Below are positions 1-10,911 of a DNA stretch of 64,000 nucleotides, piece by piece; position 1 is the first letter of the stretch, and each line of letters opens with the position of its first letter. The notes beneath the pieces are model-generated. The model saw nothing but the letters and a program-made list of their open reading frames with translations, searched no databases and was not told the DNA's origin. The stretch covers positions 13,491,474-13,555,473 of the forward strand of contig OW799236.1 in assembly GCA_941918925.1 (NCBI GenBank), read 5' to 3'. Made by a program: the position numbers and the translations under genes. The stretch is from Phyto melanocephala. Taxonomy: Eukaryota; Arthropoda; Insecta; Diptera; Rhinophoridae.

Positions 1-2
1 CA

Positions 3-407
3 ACGACAGCTCTACCAGGGCTACCAATTAATACACCACCACCACCACCACCACCAGCTTCATTTGAACCCGGTAATAGTAGTGGGGTTACTAGTGCTAA
101 TGCCAACACACCTTTAACTGGGACCCACACTCATACTATTAAAAAGACTACCCAAAAACCCAACACTCACATTAACCTTGGTTCTATCAATCACCTCCTT
201 AAAGAACACAAATTTTATCCGACTTTAGTTGGCGATCAAACTTCCGCAAAAGATGAATCAAACTTTCAACAAATTGAAAAGCAGAAAGAGAAAGAAATGG
301 AGGCAGAGCTGGAAAGTGTCAGCGACAACAACTTCGATAAAGTTGATGGAACCGAAACGATGATGATGAATATGCAAGAAAATTTAAAAAATGACAAAAA
401 TTATTAA
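3..407 (+). CDS. 3' end of an unidentified protein-coding gene (partial)
   Basis: An open frame runs from the left edge (codons begin at base 3) to a TAA at 405-407, giving 134 residues with no start in view. The protein is low in complexity: a run of seven prolines near residue 11, a Ser/Thr/Asn-rich stretch, then a patch containing NLGSINHLLKEHKFYP, a highly charged Lys/Glu segment (residues about 85-105, likely helical), and a Met/Asn-rich tail. Codon content is clearly more GC-rich than the flanking DNA, and polyadenylation signals follow 190 bp later, so this reads as a real terminal exon. I see no membrane segment or catalytic motif. The gene body lies outside the window. I do not recognise the family; a disordered cytoplasmic or nuclear C-terminus is an inference. 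Confidence 0.7.
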   Translation, partial: TTALPGLPINTPPPPPPPASFEPGNSSGVTSANANTPLTGTHTHTIKKTTQKPNTHINLGSINHLLKEHKFYPTLVGDQTSAKDESNFQQIEKQKEKEMEAELESVSDNNFDKVDGTETMMMNMQENLKNDKNY

Positions 408-595
408 ATATTTTGAACAAACTGGAGCGAATAAAAATATTGAAAGCCATTATCCAAATAATGTAAAAAGTACTAAATTAAAAAAAAATCAGTAACGAAC
501 AAACAAGAGCGATCAAAATCACAACAGTAATAACATGTCTATGCACCTACAAATATTAATGTTTGGTGCCACTTGTCGAACTATCGCCGAAATAC

Positions 596-601
596 AATAA
601 A
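596..601 (+). terminator. Polyadenylation signal AATAAA for the partial gene
   Basis: AATAAA occurs 189 bp after the stop at 405-407, and a second AATAAA follows at 609-614. Position and orientation suit the 3' end of the partial gene. AATAAA is common in DNA this AT-rich, so the assignment rests on position only. Confidence 0.4.
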
Positions 602-779
602 ACTAACTAATAAAATAAGCAACATCTTATAACGATGGTAAGTCAACCTGGAATTACTAATTGAAGTCAGAACAGCGGTCAAAGGAATTAAATCAATTTT
701 ATTAAACTGTGTTGTTAAAACAACTGTTCAAAACTAAATTACTAATAAAAGGATCTTGCAATGATTTTTGAAAAAAAAA

Positions 780-2045
780 AATTTGCCTTAAAAATATATT
801 TTCAGAATTCAAACTCTAAGGAGGCAAAAAGGGAAAAAACGGGTAAAATCTGTAAGCTTATGTCTGCTAAACTAAAAATTATACACATTAACTTGAAATG
901 GTATTACAATACATTCAAAAAATAAGCTGACAGGTGTCTAGCCACTTTTGAAATTTTCAACCACTAGGGGGAATAAACGGGTAAAAACTATAATTTGATA
1001 CTTTTTGGGTACACTCTGTCACTTGTAAACACATATAGCTAGGAAAAAAAAATAAATTGTATTAGTTAACCCACAAAAAAATATTAAATAAGTTTTGGCA
1101 CTTTTTGTAAGTTTGCATATATAAGGGGTAAAAGTCGTCCCTATTTTTGGTACTTTTGAAAAATCAAAAAAAATTTAGCATTTTTCAATAAGACATAATT
1201 TTACAATTATTATCGCCTAATAGAATAAATGCAATTATTCAGCTGAAATTTTTATTAACTATTCGGGGCACAAAAAAAGTACCAAAAGGAGAAAAGACGG
1301 AAAGAGATGAATAATTCCCAATTATAGGGCCAATTATAAAAAAAAACTAACAGAGATTTTACCAGACATAACAAATTATGTAATTTAGTAAAAATTTAAA
1401 ACCATTCATAAAAGGCTAGAAAGAGGAAAATCCGGAAAACCAGTTTTGGTACTTTTTAGAACATAATTATTTTCGTGCAAAAAATGTCTCGCTTTACTCA
1501 CTTGAAATCATATTTATTTAAATATTTTATTGCTACATAGATAATTAAATATTCTAAACTTAGAATTTGTATATTGACATGGAAACCCCAAAAAAGGTAC
1601 TTTTTCCTTTTTTTGGTACTTTCTGTATTTTTTACGTTTATAAATTTAGAATTACAAAATTAGTAACTTTTGATTTGTCCTGAGGCTGAAAATGTTATGG
1701 GCGAACAAAAAGGTACTTTTTTGCTTGTTTATGGTATTTTTCGTATATCTGCGTTTGCGAGCAAGGATTATTAAAATAAGTGACTATTGATCTGAGATCG
1801 AAACCCAAATGTTAGGGACGACAAAAAATTACTTTATTTATTTTTATGGCATTTTTTGTTTTTTTTATATTTTGGAATTTATATAGCATTTTAAAAGTAA
1901 GTACGAAGAATCTAAATTGACTTCAAAGATTTTGGTGATGGACGGGATGTTACTTTTATAGTAATTTTTGAATTTTCTGAGGAATCTATAATTTTGAAAC
2001 TCTAAATTATTGATCCTGGCTAAGATAGAAATATAAAACCGAGTG
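780..2045 (+). repeat. Degenerate ~118-bp tandem array carrying GGTACTTTTT motifs
   Basis: GGTACTTTTT or close variants recur across this stretch. The clearest units are anchored at 1596, 1712, about 1829 and 1949, spacings of 116-120 bp. Between anchors the units share text such as a 'ctgag...gaaa.gttatggg.gaacaaaaa' lead-in and a 'ttatggtattttt' follow-on. Earlier units (from about 990) are more eroded. A related block in reverse orientation is at 30758-31000. There is no long ORF. Whether this is a satellite-like expansion or the inside of a transposon is open. Confidence 0.5.
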
Positions 2046-2385
2046 AGTTGGTCACCCTATTAGGTACACACCAGGGATGGAAATCATGGTACAATTGTAC
2101 TTTTTATGGTACATTTTAGACCTGGATGGTACCGTGAGCTACTTGGTACAATTTAAAAATTCCAATGTCTCACTATATGGCAACAATAATTTTGTCCATG
2201 TTATCTTTAATTTTGTTTGTGTGTGTCTTATTATATACTGTCAACTTCTCTGTTTTTGTTGCAATGCTGTTGTCAAAGCGAATTCATATACCAGATGGTG
2301 TCAAGTCTGCAACAACAAAATCTGTCTAGTACTTTATTTCAAACTTCTTACAAAAATCACCTGTTTATTTGGCACCACCTGATAC

Positions 2386-2907
2386 ATGAATTCGCCTTGG
2401 CTGTTGTTATATGTATTTTATTTTACTTATGATTCGTCAGCATGTATGGTGAACTTTAATAATAAAGTACTAAAATGGTTCGATAAGTTTACTCCAAAAA
2501 AAGTTATTATGGGAGAAACAAATTCAATAGTACCTCTTCTGGTAAAAATGTTTCCACACAAACAAACTAATATTGAAGCAATAAATAATCAGTACAGAGC
2601 AATAGCCGATTTCGTTGAACTTAGATCGCACAAAGACTCAAATATTTCCTATTTTTGGTCTAGAGTATCACAAATGAAAAATGAATTAACTGAGTTCATG
2701 TTCCCAGATATTTCAAGAATTGTAAGAGGAAATCTGTCTATTCCGCATTCCTCGGCCAACGTCGAACGTCGAGTTTTTTCTTTCCGAAACCTAATTAAAA
2801 CAAAGAAAAGAAATAGACTACATGTTTCTACTGTTTCAAATTTGATACAAGCAAAAGATTTACTGAAGTCAACAAATTCTTGTTGTTTTAATTTTAAAAT
2901 AAAATAA
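2386..2907 (+). pseudogene. hAT transposase, C-terminal dimerisation domain only
   Basis: The open frame encodes 173 residues. The first 20 or so are probably not original coding sequence. From about residue 60 it reads like the end of a hAT transposase: an 'FW' segment (residues 90-91), then IPHSSANVER followed by an FS and 'IKTKKRNRL', the signature of the hAT C-terminal dimerisation domain. The catalytic core with the first Asp residues is absent, so the element cannot be autonomous. The reading frame is nevertheless intact to TAA at 2905-2907, five bases before the next insertion. Recognition of the dimerisation motif is firm; assignment to a named hAT family is not attempted. Confidence 0.8.
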
Positions 2908-2912
2908 TAAAA

Positions 2913-4044
2913 ACAAGTAAGAGCGCTATATTCGGCCGTGCCGAATCTTATATACCCTTCACAACGTGTAGTCATGCAATAACAGTGGTTTGTGTCACCA
3001 TTCATCCCATATGAAATACGTACATACATATAAAAACATCCCATTGTAAAATTATAAATTCACGTATGTATGATAAAAAAACAAAAAAATAAAAAAAAAA
3101 TTTAAAAAAAAATTATTATATATATAATATATATAAAACAAAAAAAAAATAAAAAAAAAATTAAAAAAAAAATAATAAAAATATAAATAATATATTAAAT
3201 AAAAAATAAAAAAATATTAAAAAAAAAATTTTTAAAAAATTTAAAAAAAAATTTTTTGGCTCAGCTGTGAATTGATGCCACGTTTTCTCTAACCAGTATA
3301 CATGTTTGTATGTATGTATGTTGTTGTTGTAATGTTGTTTTTGTGAAGAAATAATCGAGGTGGTCGTGGGTTCTTGCTCATATCTCAGTTGTTTATGTAC
3401 CCATGTTTTTGATTTTCAATACCGATCTACTCCCGAATATTTCTGATATTTAATCAGAAACATCGGTACATAAACAACTGAGATATGAGCAAAAACCCAC
3501 GACCACCTCGATTTTTTTTCACAAAAACAACATTACAACAACAACATACATACATACAAACGTATATACTGGTTAGAGAAAACGTGGCATTGAATCCCAG
3601 CTGAGCCAAAAAAAATTTTTTTTTATTTTTTTTTAAATTTTTTTTTTAATTTTTTTTTTATTTTTTTTTTATTTTTTATTTAATATATTATTTATATTTT
3701 TATTATTATTTTTTTTTAATTTTTTTTTTTAAATATTTTTTTTTTTATTTTTTTGTTTCATATTTATTATATATATTTTAATTATTTTTTAAAATTTTTT
3801 TTTTTTAATTTTTTTTTTAAATTTTTTTTTTTTAAATTTTTTTTTTAATTTTTTTTTATTTATTTTTTAACATACATATGTAAATTTATAATTTTACAAT
3901 GTGGATGTTTTTATATATGTATGGTTTTTATATGTATGTACGTATATCATATGGAATTGTGATACAAACTACTGTTATTGCATGACTACACGGTGTGAAG
4001 GGTATATAAGATTCGGCACGGCCGAATATAGCGCTCTTACTTGT
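2913..4044. mobile_element. Head-to-head inverted dimer of the Helentron/DINE-1-like element
   Basis: 2913-3450 matches the first 60% of the complete element at 10031-10911 in forward orientation. 3451-4044 is the same segment in reverse. Both outer ends therefore read ACAAGTAAGAGCGCTATA, with the TTCGGCCGTGCCGAA hairpin, the TATATACCCTTCAC motif, and homopolymer-rich A/T cores. The arms differ at scattered positions, and the left arm carries about 35 extra bases at the join (asymmetric centre near 3415-3452). The GTCY microsatellite and the 3' part are missing from both halves. The dimer sits six bases past the hAT stop codon. Confidence 0.85.
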
Positions 4045-4439
4045 TTTGTATATTTTTGAATTTTTATAAACATTTTTGTTATGTTTATATTTTTATTAAT
4101 AAATATTAAAAAAAAATGGTACCGTCATGGCCTAAAAAGTACATTTTGTTTTCATACTTGGTACAAAATCATAAAAGCCTGGTACACTCATTGCGATATT
4201 TACAAGCTAAGGTATCGGGGGTATACCTTCCTTTACCCAGAAACTCTTGATCTGATTTTTCTTATTTTCAAGTTTTGCCAGCCTATGACTATAACACATA
4301 TTTCTGCCTGGTCTCATTGATATAGGAGCGCTCAATAACGGTAATAATAAAGTAAAAAAAAGAGTGATGTCCTGCTAGATTGGCAAAATACCCTTATGTG
4401 CGTCGCTGACTTCAAATAATCCCCTTTGTTTTATTGTTC

Positions 4440-4550
4440 CGTTTTTGTATACGAAATTTTAAATTTCTTATTAAAATCTCTCTACCAAAAGCATGGTCTA
4501 TTGTGACCATTCGAATAAAATTTCGATGGTAGTCGAATGTCGTTAGTTGA
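4440..4550 (+). mobile_element. Short palindromic MITE, degenerate copy
   Basis: This stretch is homologous to the interior and right half of the TIR element at 7895-8025: both contain 'aaatttcttatta.aatc' followed later by 'aaaatttcgat' and 'gtcgaatg'. The outer termini are eroded. The rest of 4200-5589 is AT-rich sequence in which I see no gene or clear element. Confidence 0.45.
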
Positions 4551-5589
4551 ACTCTGACTTGTGTTGTGCAACATAAATAATATATCTCTCAAATTTGCTC
4601 TTACTTATTTAACCACTTTTCCAGTGCGTGAATAATTTTTAAAGCAACACTAACTAGAAACATTATTAAGTTAGAATTTCGGTACTTTTTTAATAACAAT
4701 TTTAAAAAATAATTACCGTCTAATTCCTAAAAAAATAAAACAGCTTTCAAAGAGGTTTATAAGTCAACAGCCTGATAAAGCCTTTATAAATATTTAATAA
4801 TTTTTATGAATAATGCAGTTGATATTTATTTAAACTATTTCCAAACGCTCTAAATCACATTTCGAACAGAATAAAACCATAACAAATTAACATATGTAAA
4901 TGTATCAGTAACTGGCACAAAAATCTTACAGAAACTGTAAAAATCATTAACATACAAATTATTATTGAATTCAAATTGAAAAAAAAATAAATATGTTTAT
5001 ATAGATTTATATGATAATCTGTATTAATTTATACCATAAGCTGCAAAAGACGCTTAAATGATTTGAGGTTTATGTTTTTTTCTATTTTTTCTTTTAATAA
5101 ATGCATTTAACTTTGGCGCTTAAAATACTGTTTCATTCAGTAAATGTATATACAGACTGAATTAGTCCAACAAGACACTCAAAAATATCCGTGTATAACA
5201 GATCAACAGAATATTATTAAAAATGTTTAAAAATGCTAATAATTTGCATATTTGTTTTAAACAAATACTTAGTATTTTCTTAAATTAATAATAACTTTTT
5301 TCGTTTAAAAGAAACTTTAAAATCAATTTGGTGCAATAATTTTTAAAAATAAACACTGGAAGAATTTTCGATGAAATGTTTAGTTGAGTATTGTTTACAT
5401 TGGGCAAAAGTTTGAGAATATATATGTAACCACTTAAATGAATTGGTATCTACTCTAGTCTATAAATGTATGTTTAATTACAAATTTTCCATAGTTTAAC
5501 CAATTTAAATATATTTGACTGTATATGAATATATTTTAAATTATTTGAGAAACCGATTAACGTTTGCTCAATCATTTTTCTATTTTTTA

Positions 5590-6370
5590 CTAGCTAATAC
5601 CCGGTGTGCTTCGCCACTCCCATCGTAATAAAATAAAAATTTTATAGTTCAAAAATATAATTATTTTGCAAGTGCCACGCCTACTATTACTAAATCAACC
5701 ATTTCTTATTCAAATAATCATATAGACGTCAAAGTGTCTCTTGCAAAATTTGGGTACTCTAACTATTATCGCTTCCCAGATATACGAATTATTGTATTTA
5801 ATTCATATGACAGGTGCCACGCCCACTATAACTAAATCAACCATTTCTTATTCAAATAATCTTATATACGTCAAAGTGTCTCTTGCAAAATTTGGGTACT
5901 CTAACTGTTATCGCTTCCCGAACATACGAATTTTAGTATTCAATTGCTATGAGAGCTGCCACGCCCACTATTTCTTATGTACCCATTTTTTCCAGAAATG
6001 TTTATTTGGGTGTCAAAGTTGCTCTTGCAAATTTTTAGTACTCTAATCGATATCGTTTTCCAAATATACGAAATTTAGTATTTAATTCATGTGGCCACGC
6101 CTACTATTGAAAGTCCGCCCATTTTTTACCCAAATGTTCGTGTGGATATCAAAGTTTACCGTACTTAATTTGAAGACTCTTTTATATTTATTTTTTAATA
6201 GGGCGTGGCACCCCGCTCTCTTACAATTTTAAACCAAAGTATAGCCTATAGTTCCTTCCAGACATACAGAAAGATTCTGTGCAAATTTCAAGGAAATCGG
6301 TCCAGCCGTTAACCCGTCTATAAAGCACAAATAAACATACAAACACACATTGATTTTTATATATATAGAT
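5590..6370 (+). repeat. Tandem-unit interspersed repeat (142-bp units, 'gccacgcc' family)
   Basis: The block starts ACTAGCTAATACCCGG and ends with a run of 'tatatatagatt'. Inside are at least three units spaced 142 bp apart (anchor 'ctcttgcaaaattt' at about 5738, 5880 and 6022), each with a 'gtgccacgcc.acta' stretch. The 3' part carries 'atcggtccagccgttaacc'. The architecture (GC-rich head, tandem middle, 'tataga' tail) matches the element at 20448-21194, though the unit sequence differs. It has no coding capacity. I leave the transposon class open. Confidence 0.65.
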
Positions 6371-7152
6371 TAAAAAAAATATTATTAATTAATTCAGTTT
6401 TACCATTTGTTAGTCTCGGCATCATATGACATTATTGAGGCAAGTTGGCGTAATTATAATTAAATTATGTGAAATCACAATATATTTATTTGTATAATAA
6501 CTTAAATAAAATATTTTAGTTATTAGCTACTATAAAGCTAAAATTATTTAAGCTGGAGGTCTTTTTATTATTTAAATAATATATTTAATTTTTATTAATT
6601 CTTCCAATACGGAGTAGCGAAATAAAGTTAAAGGATGTTCGAAATACGAAGACGAGATGTGATGTCAAATTCAGATCAATTAGGGACCTAATGGCGGTTT
6701 AACTATTCGTAGATATTGTGATATTCTGGAATACCTTATATGAAATACAGCAGCCAAATGAGTATTGGAAGTGCCTTAATTTTGGACATGACGATATATC
6801 GCGAAAATTTGAGCTGACAAAAATGTATTCTCCTGTGTTATTAACAATTTGAGATACACTACATACACTTACACTTATCTGAATAATTCGGTGATTAGCA
6901 CAAATAAATTATTAAAACGCATTCTGCATTATTGTCATTTAATCGTTTGCAGTTACGTGAATCTATTAGTTTGACAGTTTCGTTGGCAAGACTTAATATC
7001 ATCAGCACTTGAGAAAAACTACAATGAAAACTTATTGCAAAATGCCAATAATAGACTTCAAAGCGATATTATTTTTTTTTTTTTGTTTTTTTTTGTAGAT
7101 ATTTTATTTTGCGAAATGCCAAAATTCCACTTAATTGATTTTTAATTATTTA
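6371..7152. other. Unassigned AT-rich sequence
   Basis: No ORF, terminal repeat or RNA-like structure stood out here. A T-run is present around 7070-7096. Confidence 0.4.
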
Positions 7153-7643
7153 CGGCCTTATTCATAACAAAAAGTTAGCCACAGTTTATACACTATGTAC
7201 AAGGAGCTGCTAACTAGAATGCCGATTAAGTGTGGCTCGTTGGCACAGAGTTTGTTCATAGGAAAATTTCATCTGTCTCCCAACTTTTTAAATCTACTCT
7301 GAAATTGCAAGAAAATCCTCAAAAACTCAACCATTTTTTGTATATCATCCCTGATTTTGACATTTTTTTTGACAAATCAAAAAAATAAAGGAACAATCAA
7401 TTTTTGATAAAAATGGAAAAGCAAGGCAAACGGTCTCTAAATTGGCAACAGGATGAATATAGGTAGGTAAAAAAATATTGGTGATATAAAACAACAACAC
7501 AGAACAGCTGTTTTTCACAAGTTGGCAAACATTTGGCAGCTCGTTAACAAGAGTTTAGCAAATCGTTAGCCAGAGTTTGGCATGTGTGTTATGAATAAAC
7601 TTTATGATAACTTTATGCCAACTTTTTGTTGTGAATAAGGCCG
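7153..7643 (+). mobile_element. PIF/Harbinger-type non-autonomous element with TTA target duplication
   Basis: Terminal inverted repeats begin CGGCCTTATTCATAACAA on the left and read CGGCCTTATTCACAACAA from the right. They are flanked by TTA at 7150-7152 and 7644-7646, the 3-bp target duplication of PIF/Harbinger elements. A short frame inside reads MEKQGKRSLNWQQDEYR and then meets 'aggtaggt', a good splice donor. The KRS.NW...E pattern resembles the start of the Myb/SANT-like accessory protein of Harbinger elements, so this looks like a deletion derivative that kept the first coding exon. The superfamily call rests on TIR plus TSD; the Myb-like reading is an inference from 17 residues. Confidence 0.7.
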
Positions 7644-7830
7644 TTAATGTGCAATTAATCATGCTAAACCAAATTCTTTAGGTATGTTTTACAAAAGGAC
7701 TACCTCAAAATGAGATATAAATATTATGTCAATGATTTCATATTAGATGGTGGCAAAAGGTTTGTTGCTTTATTTAAAAAGAAATAACACCTTATTAATT
7801 GCTGTAATTTTTTATAACCGAATTTGTATA

Positions 7831-8863
7831 CCCGCTGCCAATAAAATCGCAATATCCATTTAATACCCCATAGAGTATATATTTTCTAAGTCCAGGGGGC
7901 AAATTACGGCATTCGAACGTGATCGAAATTTGAAATTTCTTATTAGAATCCTTATACCTAAAGCACAGCGAACTCGATCGGTCGAGTAAAATTTCGATTG
8001 TGATCGAATGATGTGATTTGGCCCCAGGTCTCAGTTTATGACGATCCAGCTATGCCCGTCTGTCCGTCTGTTGAAATCTCGAAAGAGCTCAAACCGAAAA
8101 AATTAGGGGGCTTAAATTTGTCTTATACACAAGATTTACTTGGAATTAAAATTGGGCTAAATCGGAATATTAGAAAGAGAGTTATAGCTCATAATGCAAG
8201 AGTAGGTTAAGAAACCATGTCCTTCCAACATCAAATGAAATGCAATTGTGTCGAAACGCATTGACGTAGAGCCAAAAAATGTTTAATGTAAATTTCCCGG
8301 GTAAAAGATTTTTTTTTCCGAAAATTGCTTAAATCTATGCACTAAAAAAGGAGCTATGGATCGAGATGTACGAAGAATTGTACCACATAGTGAATTTTTC
8401 GGTATATTCGAGACGTAATAGAACTGACAAAATTAGACGTAGGATTCTGAAATTTCGTAAATGTTGCTTTTTGGTCAAAAGCTTTGTATTACCGTAAATA
8501 AAAGTGACATGCCCACTTTAACGCCTACATCCCATATAAATTCATATAATTTCTCTGTAAATAAAGATTTTGGAAGACTAAAAGACTATATTGAAATATC
8601 TTTTTTGTATTTATTAGCAGAAACTATTTTGACACGCCTACTTGAATGCCCACTTTCAGTGAAATACTAAATTTACGAAAATATTTTAATCGTATATCAA
8701 AGTTATACAAAGAAAATGATACATATTTTAGTATAAAGAGATTATTGCATAGCGATTAATGTTAATAACAAAATATAAAATTCTCTGCTATAAAAGTTGA
8801 TGTACTTGGTTGTGGGTTGGATATAAAAAATTCGTCACCGCAGAATGTAGTGCTCTTACTTGT
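7831..8863 (-). mobile_element. Helentron/DINE-1-like element, divergent subfamily 2
   Basis: Read on the minus strand it starts ACAAGTAAGAGCACTACATT. Near the other end it carries the conserved 'accccatagagtatatattttc' block and the (GTCY) microsatellite ('ctgtccgtctg' on plus). Its middle ('gggctaaatcggaatatta.aaagagagttatagctc') is closely shared with 31449-32641, defining a subfamily distinct from the copy at 10031-10911. It is heavily mutated and carries a small MITE at 7895-8025. Confidence 0.7.
7895..8025. mobile_element. 131-bp palindromic MITE inserted in a Helentron-like copy
   Basis: Imperfect inverted termini (GGGGGCAAATTACG against GGGGCCAAATCACATC) continue inward as 'attcga.cgtgatcgaaattt' on both arms. 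Comparison with the homologous copy at 31530-31560 shows the MITE is additional there. AGG (or CAGG) flanks both sides, consistent with a short target duplication. A degenerate relative is at 4440-4550. Confidence 0.6.
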
Positions 8864-8929
8864 TTTTATTTATTTAAATTTTTAGAAGAAATAATTTTTC
8901 CTAAGAACAGAGTTGAATAAAATGTAGCA

Positions 8930-9277
8930 GAAACTGCAATGAGGCGTACCACAAGTTCTTGTATGGGTCCAATCTACTATTTAAAAATGTGCCTATTTAG
9001 CCCCCTGAATATTAGTAACAAATTAAAGGGCTTGACCAGTAGAAAATAGTTAACTATAAAAAAGCTTACAAGATGGCGTCTAGAGCAAAACTGTGGAAAA
9101 TTTTTTTTTCTTAATCACATTAATGTGGGTATTAAATAACATGCCTAGTACTTAGTAGGACTAGTAGCATACACCTAACTGGGTTAAAATTAAAAAAGCG
9201 GTGATTGCATCTATGTACATGAGAGTGAAGGGTATTATCAGATTCGGCAAGGCCCAAAGTAAAACTCTTACTGTTTT
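8930..9277. mobile_element. Reverse-transcriptase scrap followed by a Helentron-like 5' end
   Basis: At 8945-8985 on plus, the codons for GVPQ are followed, after a one-base slip, by SCMGPIYY. This resembles the GVPQGS..GP reverse-transcriptase motif and is probably a LINE fossil too short to classify. From about 9000 to 9277 the sequence matches the 5' third of subfamily-3 Helentron-like copies in reverse ('agatggcgtct', then 'gtgaagggtat.atcagattcggcaaggcc' and 'actcttactgtttt'). The second call is stronger than the first. Confidence 0.5.
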
Positions 9278-10030
9278 ATATTTTTTCTAAGTAGTACTGC
9301 TTTAATACTGTCAGTTATCAAGCTAATTTTTATCAAGACTTAACCGCAGAAATTCAATTTAATTGTAATATATTGTTCTTGTAATCACACCTTTTAAAAA
9401 AAATATTTTAAATTTACTAATTTATGAATAATTCATAACCAGGATTCACCTCTAGCGAAAATTGCCAAATTCGTTGTCGCTGCTGCAAAATGCAGCATCA
9501 CAATCTAAAGATCTCAATTAAAGAACCATAAAAGAAAATCTCTTAACTTTTGTCTGTTTCCAACTTTCTAAATTGGCACAATAATAAGGATTTAAATCTT
9601 GACTATTTTTATAAAGTGCCTATATAAAGCCATTAGAGACATATAAAATTAAAAGAATATCAGCCATAAGATAAAAGAGTATAGATATTTGTAAGCATAA
9701 CAACTCATACAAATGTTTGCATGTATATGTATGTATTTGTTTTAATACATTATAATATGCTTGTTGGCATATTATCATATAATTGTGTCAAACAAACAAA
9801 CAAACAAACAAAATAAAATTAAATATTCCTTACCATATCCTGGCAAGCTTTAAGTATGCTTGTCAACATAAACATTTTCAGTATGTGAAAAAAAATGTAC
9901 TGATGGCAACATCTAACACATGTTTACTCTGTTGTGCCACAAAAATATATATTATTTCTTCTTCTTCTTCCTTTTCTTTTTTTAAACTGAGTTTTTCGAG
10001 TTTAACCCGAGAAATTCTGTTTTAAATCCA
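9278..10030. other. Unassigned AT-rich sequence with a (CAAA)n tract
   Basis: I see no gene. A (CAAA)n microsatellite is at 9789-9812 and a TTC-rich run is at 9957-9980. The small open frames here lack coding character. Confidence 0.4.
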
Positions 10031-10911
10031 ACAAGTAAGAGCGCTATATTCGGCCGTGCCGAATCTTATATACCCTTCACAACGTGAATTCATGCAATAA
10101 CAGTGGTTTGTGTCACCATTCATCCCATATGAAATACGTACATACATATAAAAACATACATATATAAAAACGTCCCATTGTAAAATTATAAATTCACGTA
10201 TGAATGTTAAAAAAAACAAAAAAAAAAAAATTTAAAAAAAAAATTTAAAAAAAAAAAAAAATTTAAAAAAAAAAAAAATTTTTTAAAAAAAAAATTTTAA
10301 AAAAATTATTATGTATATAATATATACAAAACAAAAAAACAATAAAAAAAAAATTAAAAAAAAAAAATTTAAAAAAAAAATAATAATAAAAATATAAATA
10401 ATATATTAAATAAAAAATAAAAAAAAAAATAAAAAAAAAATAAAAAAAAATTTAAAAAAATATTTAAAAAAAAATTTTTTGGCTCAGCTGGGATTCGATG
10501 CCACGTTTTCTCTAACCAGTATACACGTTTGTATGTATGTATGTTGTTGTTGTAATGTTGCTTTTGTGAAAAAAAAATCGAGGTGGTCGTGGGTTTTTGC
10601 TCATATCTCAGTTGTTTATGTACCGATGTTTCTGATTTTCAATAGCGATCTACTCCCGAATATTTCTGATATTTTAATACCTCACCCGAGTCCAAGCGAT
10701 GTCGGGGGGCTTCAAAAAGTTGATTTCAACATACACACGGACAGACGGTCAGACGGACAGACGGACAGACTGACAGCGCTTAATCGACTCCCCTATTCAT
10801 AAGCTTTCAGAAAATATATACTTTATGGGGTCGGAAATTAAAATTGTAGAAATTTCACACGGAATGACAAACCTATATATACCCTTTTTCACTGTGTGAA
10901 GGGTATAAAAA
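10031..10911 (+). mobile_element. Helentron/DINE-1-like non-autonomous element, complete reference copy
   Basis: Order of parts: ACAAGTAAGAGCGCTATA terminus, TTCGGCCGTGCCGAA hairpin, TATATACCCTTCAC motif, a conserved ~130-bp block, then ~270 bp of A-runs broken by short T-runs. This is followed by 'ggctcagctgggattcgatg', a (GTAT/GTTGTT) stretch, 'tcgaggtggtcgtgggtttt', the (GACA/GACG) microsatellite at 10738-10775, the 'atatactttatggggtcgg' block, and a 3' hairpin (ACCCTTTTTCACTGTGTGAAGGGT, 10880-10903). Subterminal inverted TATACCCTTCAC motifs at both ends, a GTCY core and a 3' hairpin are the layout known for DINE-1/Helentron-associated elements. There is no coding capacity. I use this copy as the reference for the others. 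Confidence 0.8.

Larger units (their letters stand above)
2074..4190 (+). mobile_element. hAT-like transposon remnant, deleted and later invaded
   Basis: The left end looks like CAGGGATGG at 2074, a typical hAT terminus, followed by several 'ggtac' subterminal repeats (2090-2150). Matching 'ggtac' repeats in reverse orientation lie at about 4115-4185. Between them are the hAT transposase C-terminus (2386-2907) and an inserted palindromic element (2913-4044). An internal inverted repeat (2279-2306 against 2370-2398) adds a hairpin. I could not find the matching right terminus CCATCCCTG or a target duplication, so the right boundary is approximate. Confidence 0.45.

Noticed and set aside
3061..3260. 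Homopolymer A/T runs as a replication origin or matrix attachment site
   Set aside because: They are the internal core of a dispersed element and occur wherever that element does.
10022..10219. Minus-strand frame that repeats at 2649-3044 as a similar 'protein'
   Set aside because: The shared peptide comes from the conserved 5' end of the Helentron-like element read backwards; it is not a gene.
10479..10802. Similar ~107-115 aa frames at 10479-10802, 41489-41815 and 47746-48093
   Set aside because: All three are the same non-coding element read through its microsatellite; the repeated Asp-Arg/Thr-Asp-Gly peptides translate GTCY units. Conservation is of DNA, not protein.
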